A model generated the notes under the pieces. That model was not told the origin of the DNA. It searched no databases and worked only from the letters and a program-made list of their open reading frames with translations. A DNA stretch of 10,204 nucleotides from Paraprevotella sp. (lineage in GTDB: Bacteria; Bacteroidota; Bacteroidia; Bacteroidales; Bacteroidaceae). The position numbers and the translations under genes are program-made. Below are positions 5,608-10,204 of the stretch, in pieces. Numbering within the stretch: the stretch's first letter is position 1; every line of letters starts with the position of its first letter. The stretch is taken from assembly GCA_017630975.1 (NCBI GenBank), contig JAGBUF010000134.1:1-10204 (forward strand), given 5' to 3'.

Positions 5608-8520
5608 TTATTTTTTCATTACTGTAGTCAGTTCTCTGACTGCTTTATCAATCATGTCTTTCGTGCCACTGCCATCGCTGACGTATTCTACTACCATTTC
5701 AGCATAAGCGATGCAATCGTTGATTTTTGCGTTTTTGGGAGCGCGTTTTGCCTTCTCTATGAGTGGTAGGAGTTCTTGTAAATCTTCCAATTCCGGTAGG
5801 TTACCCGGTCGCATCGTATTGATGGCGGCATTGAGCGCACTTGTGGCAGCATCAATCTCCGTTTGTCGAACAGAGGAATCGGTAATGAGCTTTTGGGCTT
5901 GTTCGTATTGGCGGATGAGGCGTGCATAAGCGTGTGGCGCCCACGGTGCATGTTCAGGTACTTTGACCGTGAGGGCAATCCACGCCTCTTGTGCTGTTTT
6001 ACGCTCTTCAACTACCTTTAAAAGCTCGATTAAAGAGGTTTTGGATGGGGATTGAACATCTGTTGTATCACAGTTCTTGAAGTCCGAATGCTTAATGCGG
6101 AAATAATGCGTTCCGTTCCGGTCCATCGTGTAGTCGGGGAAGAATTGTTGGTCACCTATGCTGAGCATATAGATATGGTTCTCTGTTCCGATGCTTCCGA
6201 CGTTTCCATGCAATTGAATATCGGACAGGTGACTGTCAATGTTTAGTGTTGCCTCATCCCAATTTTCAATGCCTGTAGCTGTCATCGCCAACGGACCGTA
6301 CATCAGTGTGCCCACCCACATTGGTGCGAAGGGAGTGTCGGTCTTACCGGGAGCAGTGGCGGCTGTGGTCATCTTGTCCGGTCCATAGTTGATGTGTTTG
6401 GTAAAGGGTAACACCACTTCTACGACATCGCCACGTTTCCATTTTCGTTTGGGAATGCAGACGTATGAACATGGTGCATAGTTAGTTGCAACAGGTTGTC
6501 CATTAAGTGTGATGCTCACACCTTCCGTTGCCCAGTACGGGATGCGTAATTTCATGGCAAAGCGTCCGTTGCCTTGCGTGATGCGAATTGTAGAGCGCTC
6601 TGCCGGCCAACTACATTCTTGCTCAATGGTGACTCCTTTCTGATCCCACCGAGCGGTAGATGGGAGGTATAGTCCTATCCAAATGCAGTCGTCAGAAACA
6701 AAGTAGGCTGCTTCTTGGTATTTGACATGACTTTCCGAACCTGTACCGCCGCAACAACTTTCCTGCGGAGTGCGGTTGCCCCAAGGTTTGGACGCATTCA
6801 ACCCTACGGCATAATGATAAGTGGTCATATAGCGGGTGGGGTGCAATGAACCGACAATTTGGTTGTACATCACCCGTTCGTAGTAATCCATATATTCAGC
6901 CTTGTCGGGGGTGTAACAATTCAAATCCTTTGTCAGTTTTGCCAAATTATATGCACAGCATGTTTCGTTCAGCGTTGGATTGGGGCATAATTCCCTTTTG
7001 TGGTTCATGCTGACGTTTGTGTTCATGCTCAATATCTGGGTGTAGGGCTGACGAAACATTTCACCATTTCCAACTCCTCCGGTAGCATAACAATATCTGC
7101 CTTGTACCAGATTCCAGAAATTCTCCGCCAAGTGATAATAGTATGGATTGGCATTGGTGCGGAAACTGCGTAGCGCACTGGTGATTTTAGGAATGTGTTG
7201 GTTGGCATGTCGAGTGCGGATATCGTCAATGTTCTTAGACAGCGGTTGATAAAAGGCAGGGCTGTCAAAGTAGTTTGAAGCTTCGATGAGACGTGATTTT
7301 TCCACCTTGTCATCGGTCATCTCTGCAAGTCTTGCCAACGACTCTCCTGTGCCACCGTCTTCGCCGGCGATGTACATGTTCCACATTTCATAACGGTTGC
7401 CGGGGCGTGCGCGTCGTTCTTCTTTCGTTCCGTCGTTTTTAACAAAAGTACGGTAGTGCAGACGGTTCCAAATCCATAGTCCCATGTCCTTCGCAATGAG
7501 ATAGGCTTTCTTTGCTGTAGCTTTATCGTCAATATAAGTGGCGATGTCAATCAGTCCCGCCAATTGTTTATGGATGGCATAATAAGGAGCCCACACCCAT
7601 GCCTCGTTGTTATAACCGCGGTACATCTCGATGAGTGCTGCATGATGGGCAGGTATGGCATTCAGATAACCATAACCGTAGGTAGCCCATTCTTTTTTAT
7701 GTTGGTCAAAATCTTTCCATGTGCCTTTCATTTCTTTGAGTTGCTGCTCGGGCGCGAAATCACGAGCCTCCCAATATCTACCCTGTGAGTCGTTCCACAC
7801 GAAAGTGCGCTCCTGGCACAGGCGCAGTTCGTTTACCATTCGCTTGATATTGTTTCTTAAAGCGTCTTTTTGTTCCTTTTCGGTGGCACAGGCAAAGGCA
7901 AATGCCAAGGCTGACATATAATGTCCGGAACCATGACCTTTCAACTTGGTGGTGGGTGAATCCCATCCGTCCGATTGCTTGTATCCTTCAGTACTCAATC
8001 CGTAAGTATCCCGATAATTGTAAAGTTGTTGTGACACGTCCCAACTTAGAATCTCTTGTATCGCCATATCCCGATTGGAAGTCAGTCGGTTGTCGCCATT
8101 GATGGTCACTTTGTCTAATGGCAGAGTTTCGGCGATTGGTGTATGATGTGGCGTTGCGTATGTATCTTTGCAAACCGTGATGTCGGCTTGAATAGGGTAG
8201 CCCGATGCTGTCGTTTCATCGCCTATTACATAACCTTTTATGGTATAAAGTTTCCCGACCGGATGCGATAGACTGTCTGCTTGCACTTGCTCTGTGGCTA
8301 AGGCTGCATTTTCCCACTTGACTTGACGGAGAGCAATGGTTCCGTCCGAATAGGTTACTCTGACTTGATAGGGCAAACGGGGGACAGTGCCGACGGGTGA
8401 TTGTATTTCTATGGGTTGATAAGCAACGATGTTTCTGCTTTGAACTTGTCCGAAAGCAAAGACTTGACTTGATAAAAGAAAGGACAAAGCAAGAACTTTA
8501 AGATATTCATGGTGTTTCAT
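5608..8520 (-). CDS. Secreted GH127-type (DUF1680) beta-L-arabinofuranosidase-like protein
   Basis: Predicted secreted glycoside hydrolase of 970 residues. Order: signal peptide (about 1-24, hydrophobic core then VFAFGQ); group 4 bacterial Ig-like domain (about 30-117, with YQVRVTYSDGT and YTIKGYVIG); DUF1680/GH127 (alpha/alpha)6 barrel and beta domains (about 135-815); FIVAR-like helical tail (about 860-968, with ALNAAINTM). Family motifs include LKGHGSGHYMSALA (193-206), APYYAIHKQLAGLIDIA (311-327), HANQHIPKIT (438-447) and TGGVGNGE (480-487). In characterised GH127 enzymes a cysteine nucleophile is bound to zinc by Glu-x-Cys and Cys-Cys; here E519-T-C521 and C589-C590 fit that pattern. Known substrates are beta-L-arabinofuranosides of plant glycoproteins and pectin, but this branch may have another specificity. 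It lies 129 bp downstream of the GH92 gene, same strand. There is no lipobox, so export to the periplasm is likely. Confidence 0.9.
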   Translation of the reverse strand: MKHHEYLKVLALSFLLSSQVFAFGQVQSRNIVAYQPIEIQSPVGTVPRLPYQVRVTYSDGTIALRQVKWENAALATEQVQADSLSHPVGKLYTIKGYVIGDETTASGYPIQADITVCKDTYATPHHTPIAETLPLDKVTINGDNRLTSNRDMAIQEILSWDVSQQLYNYRDTYGLSTEGYKQSDGWDSPTTKLKGHGSGHYMSALAFAFACATEKEQKDALRNNIKRMVNELRLCQERTFVWNDSQGRYWEARDFAPEQQLKEMKGTWKDFDQHKKEWATYGYGYLNAIPAHHAALIEMYRGYNNEAWVWAPYYAIHKQLAGLIDIATYIDDKATAKKAYLIAKDMGLWIWNRLHYRTFVKNDGTKEERRARPGNRYEMWNMYIAGEDGGTGESLARLAEMTDDKVEKSRLIEASNYFDSPAFYQPLSKNIDDIRTRHANQHIPKITSALRSFRTNANPYYYHLAENFWNLVQGRYCYATGGVGNGEMFRQPYTQILSMNTNVSMNHKRELCPNPTLNETCCAYNLAKLTKDLNCYTPDKAEYMDYYERVMYNQIVGSLHPTRYMTTYHYAVGLNASKPWGNRTPQESCCGGTGSESHVKYQEAAYFVSDDCIWIGLYLPSTARWDQKGVTIEQECSWPAERSTIRITQGNGRFAMKLRIPYWATEGVSITLNGQPVATNYAPCSYVCIPKRKWKRGDVVEVVLPFTKHINYGPDKMTTAATAPGKTDTPFAPMWVGTLMYGPLAMTATGIENWDEATLNIDSHLSDIQLHGNVGSIGTENHIYMLSIGDQQFFPDYTMDRNGTHYFRIKHSDFKNCDTTDVQSPSKTSLIELLKVVEERKTAQEAWIALTVKVPEHAPWAPHAYARLIRQYEQAQKLITDSSVRQTEIDAATSALNAAINTMRPGNLPELEDLQELLPLIEKAKRAPKNAKINDCIAYAEMVVEYVSDGSGTKDMIDKAVRELTTVMKK

Positions 8521-8547
8521 GATAATAGCATAAATGATATAATGTCA

Positions 8548-8555
8548 CAAAGTAA
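8548..8555 (-). promoter_or_regulatory. Weak -7-like box upstream of the GH127 gene
   Basis: On the minus strand this reads TTACTTTG, one base off TAnnTTTG at its second position, with a leader of about 20 nt to the ATG at 8520. No -33 partner is visible. The 129-bp gap 8521-8649 shows no terminator for the upstream GH92 gene, so GH127 may be reached by read-through from GH92, with or without this promoter. Confidence 0.25.
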
Positions 8556-8649
8556 CGAAAAAAGCAGAAAAGAATAGTTATTACCGTGAAAGTTTTAATC
8601 AGGATGCGAAGAAAAACGTGGTTATAACAAACGAAATGAGGTGTGCAGA

Positions 8650-10204
8650 CTATTGGTCGTATCTGCCCCATGACTTGTTGGGTTCTGTGCCCATTTCGAA
8701 AGTCATCGTTCCGCCACGCATAATGTCTTCATGTGTAATGTAGTTTTTATTGTAAGTTTCCCCGTTGAGCTTAGCCGACTGGATGTAGCGATGTTCAGAG
8801 TCGGCATCTTTTGCGATGATGGTGAACGTCTTACCATTTTCCAACCGGATGGTGGCTTTCTCAAAGGTGGGGCAACCTATTATATACTCATTGCCGGCCG
8901 GACATACCGGATAGAAACCGAGACTGCTGAAGATGTACCATGCCGACATTTGTCCGGCATCATCGTTGCCTGACAATCCACCGGGGGTGTCTGCATATTC
9001 GGCGTCCAAAATGTCCCTGACATACTTTTGTGTTTTCCACGTCTCGTCAGCGTAACCATACATATAAGCGATATGATGGCAAGGTTCATTACCATGCCAG
9101 TAAAGTTTTTGTTCAAACAACGTATCAAGTTTGTCAGTATAGACTTCTTTGCCACCCATTGTTTGCATCAATCCTTTTGGGTCGTGAGGGACAAACCATG
9201 TGTAGTGGCAGGGAGCGCCCTCGGTGATATATGGTTCTCTAATAAACGGGTTGTTGGATTGGTGAAAGGTCCCGTTGGCATAACGTCCGTTGGCATAACC
9301 CGTTTGGGGGTCGATGACGTGACGGTAGTTCTGTGAACGTTCGGAAAGTTGTTCATAGTCATCTTGTCGGTTCAGGGCTTTGGCCACTTGAGCCAATGCG
9401 AAGTCGTCGTAAGCATATTCCAATGTGCGTGACGTCTGTTCTTGTTTGTGGTATGCCTCCTTGACGCTATCCTCAAGTGGGATATAGCCGAAATGAAGAT
9501 AACTATTTAGGGCGCGTCGCCCCATGCCGTTGGCGTAATCGTGGTAATCGTCGGGCGTCTCAAAAGCGTTCTTCCTCATAGCCTCATACGCTTTGAGAAT
9601 ATCAAAATTCCGAACACCTTTTATATAAGCGTCGCAGATGGTAGCGGTGCAATGGTCGCCAATCATGGCAGCCGTGTAACTGTTCCAACAGGGAAAGATG
9701 GGGAGCCAACCGCCTTGTTCATATTTATCAATAAGCGATTGCATCATCTCACCGTTCTTATGCGGAGAGATAATATTCAATAAAGGATGTAATGCGCGAA
9801 ATGTGTCCCACATGGAAAAGTCATCGTATTGATTCGAGGCGTTCGTGGTGCAGACAATAGGTTGTCCTGAAGAAAAAGTGGGATAGCAACCATTTACGTC
9901 GTTGATGGTGCGAGGCAGAAAGGAGGCACGATAAAAAGCGCCATAGAACTTGCGAAGGAGGGTGGTGTCACGACTTGTAACCTGCATCTTCGATAGGTGG
10001 CGATTCCATATATCCGTTAGTTCGGCGTGCGTTTGAGAAAATTCAAAATGAGGGATTTCAGCATCCAGATTCTTTCGTGCGCCGTCAATACCGGTAAATG
10101 AACTTGCCGCTTTGATGATGATGGGACTGTTGAGGTCAGAACGTCGGAACTTGACATACAATCCGATGCCGTGAGCATTGCCGATAGATGTATGCCCGTT
10201 AAAC
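8650..10204 (-). CDS. GH92 alpha-mannosidase-like glycoside hydrolase, N-terminus outside the window
   Basis: Predicted Ca2+-dependent exo-alpha-mannosidase acting on mannose-containing glycans. About 517 codons are visible, ending in TAG at 8650-8652. The frame is open to the right edge (codons before the TTG at 10159-10161 read NGHTSIGNAHGIG), so that TTG is not the start. The N-terminal beta-sandwich is mostly missing. Family motifs of the catalytic barrel are MWDTFRALHPL, AAMIGDHCTATICDAYIKG, TLEYAYDDFALAQVAKAL, EGAPCHYTWFVPHD (Glu at 9220-9222), HGNEPCHH (9073-9096) and GNDDAGQMSAWYIFSSLGFY (start near 8970). By recollection of characterised Bacteroides GH92 enzymes, the Glu of EGxxxxYxWxVPHD is the general acid and the Asp pair of GNDD corresponds to the catalytic base region. 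The GNEP form, with no His before the Glu, suggests it is not a classic alpha-1,2-mannosidase. It is upstream partner of the GH127 gene. Confidence 0.93.
   Translation of the reverse strand, partial: FNGHTSIGNAHGIGLYVKFRRSDLNSPIIIKAASSFTGIDGARKNLDAEIPHFEFSQTHAELTDIWNRHLSKMQVTSRDTTLLRKFYGAFYRASFLPRTINDVNGCYPTFSSGQPIVCTTNASNQYDDFSMWDTFRALHPLLNIISPHKNGEMMQSLIDKYEQGGWLPIFPCWNSYTAAMIGDHCTATICDAYIKGVRNFDILKAYEAMRKNAFETPDDYHDYANGMGRRALNSYLHFGYIPLEDSVKEAYHKQEQTSRTLEYAYDDFALAQVAKALNRQDDYEQLSERSQNYRHVIDPQTGYANGRYANGTFHQSNNPFIREPYITEGAPCHYTWFVPHDPKGLMQTMGGKEVYTDKLDTLFEQKLYWHGNEPCHHIAYMYGYADETWKTQKYVRDILDAEYADTPGGLSGNDDAGQMSAWYIFSSLGFYPVCPAGNEYIIGCPTFEKATIRLENGKTFTIIAKDADSEHRYIQSAKLNGETYNKNYITHEDIMRGGTMTFEMGTEPNKSWGRYDQ

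Noticed and set aside
5578..5769. 63-codon plus-strand open frame
   Set aside because: Mostly antisense to the end of the GH127 gene, with no recognisable features.
8521..8649. Small RNA or small gene between GH92 and GH127
   Set aside because: Only AT-rich sequence with a weak -7-like box; no stable hairpin with a T-run and no credible open frame.
10159..10161. Start codon of the GH92 gene at a TTG
   Set aside because: The frame continues without a stop to the right edge and the protein there still lacks the N-terminal GH92 domain, so this is an internal leucine codon.

Overview
The window is typical chromosomal DNA of a Bacteroidales bacterium (Bacteroides/Prevotella-like). Several things point there: the tail of a Bacteroidetes outer-membrane beta-barrel protein, a DUF3822 gene next to rsmD, large secreted glycoside hydrolases of families GH127 and GH92, and Bacteroidetes-type -7 boxes (TAnnTTTG) before genes instead of sigma70-type promoters. 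The genus assignment is inference; no rRNA or tRNA is present.

Layout. 1-202 (+): 3' end of an outer-membrane barrel gene with a glycine-rich tail, followed by a clear intrinsic terminator at 242-280. 353-1819 (+): cardiolipin synthase. 1764-3822 (-): a compact three-gene operon, read from right to left as a single-pass membrane protein of unknown function, a DUF3822 protein and rsmD. The first two overlap by 20 bp, and rsmD runs 56 bp into the convergent 3' end of cls. 3823-3918 is a divergent promoter region with a good -7 box for the minus operon. 3919-5346 (+): a RecD-like superfamily 1 DNA helicase. 5347-5607 is a convergent intergenic region holding a palindromic tandem repeat (22/44 bp period) and a separate near-perfect 20-bp hairpin. 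5608-8520 (-): a secreted GH127-type (DUF1680) beta-L-arabinofuranosidase-like enzyme with an N-terminal Ig-like domain and C-terminal FIVAR-like helices. 8650-10204 (-): the C-terminal two thirds or so of a GH92 alpha-mannosidase-like enzyme that runs off the right edge.

How the genes work together. The left half is housekeeping: phospholipid synthesis, 16S rRNA methylation and DNA repair or processing. The right half is carbohydrate degradation. GH92 and GH127 lie in the same direction 129 bp apart, suggesting one glycan-degrading locus, but no SusC/SusD pair or regulator is visible here. No mobile element gene, CRISPR array or defence system was found. The features most worth a second look are the membrane protein/DUF3822 pair, which loosely resembles a PilN/PilM arrangement, and the two inverted-repeat structures at 5381-5560.
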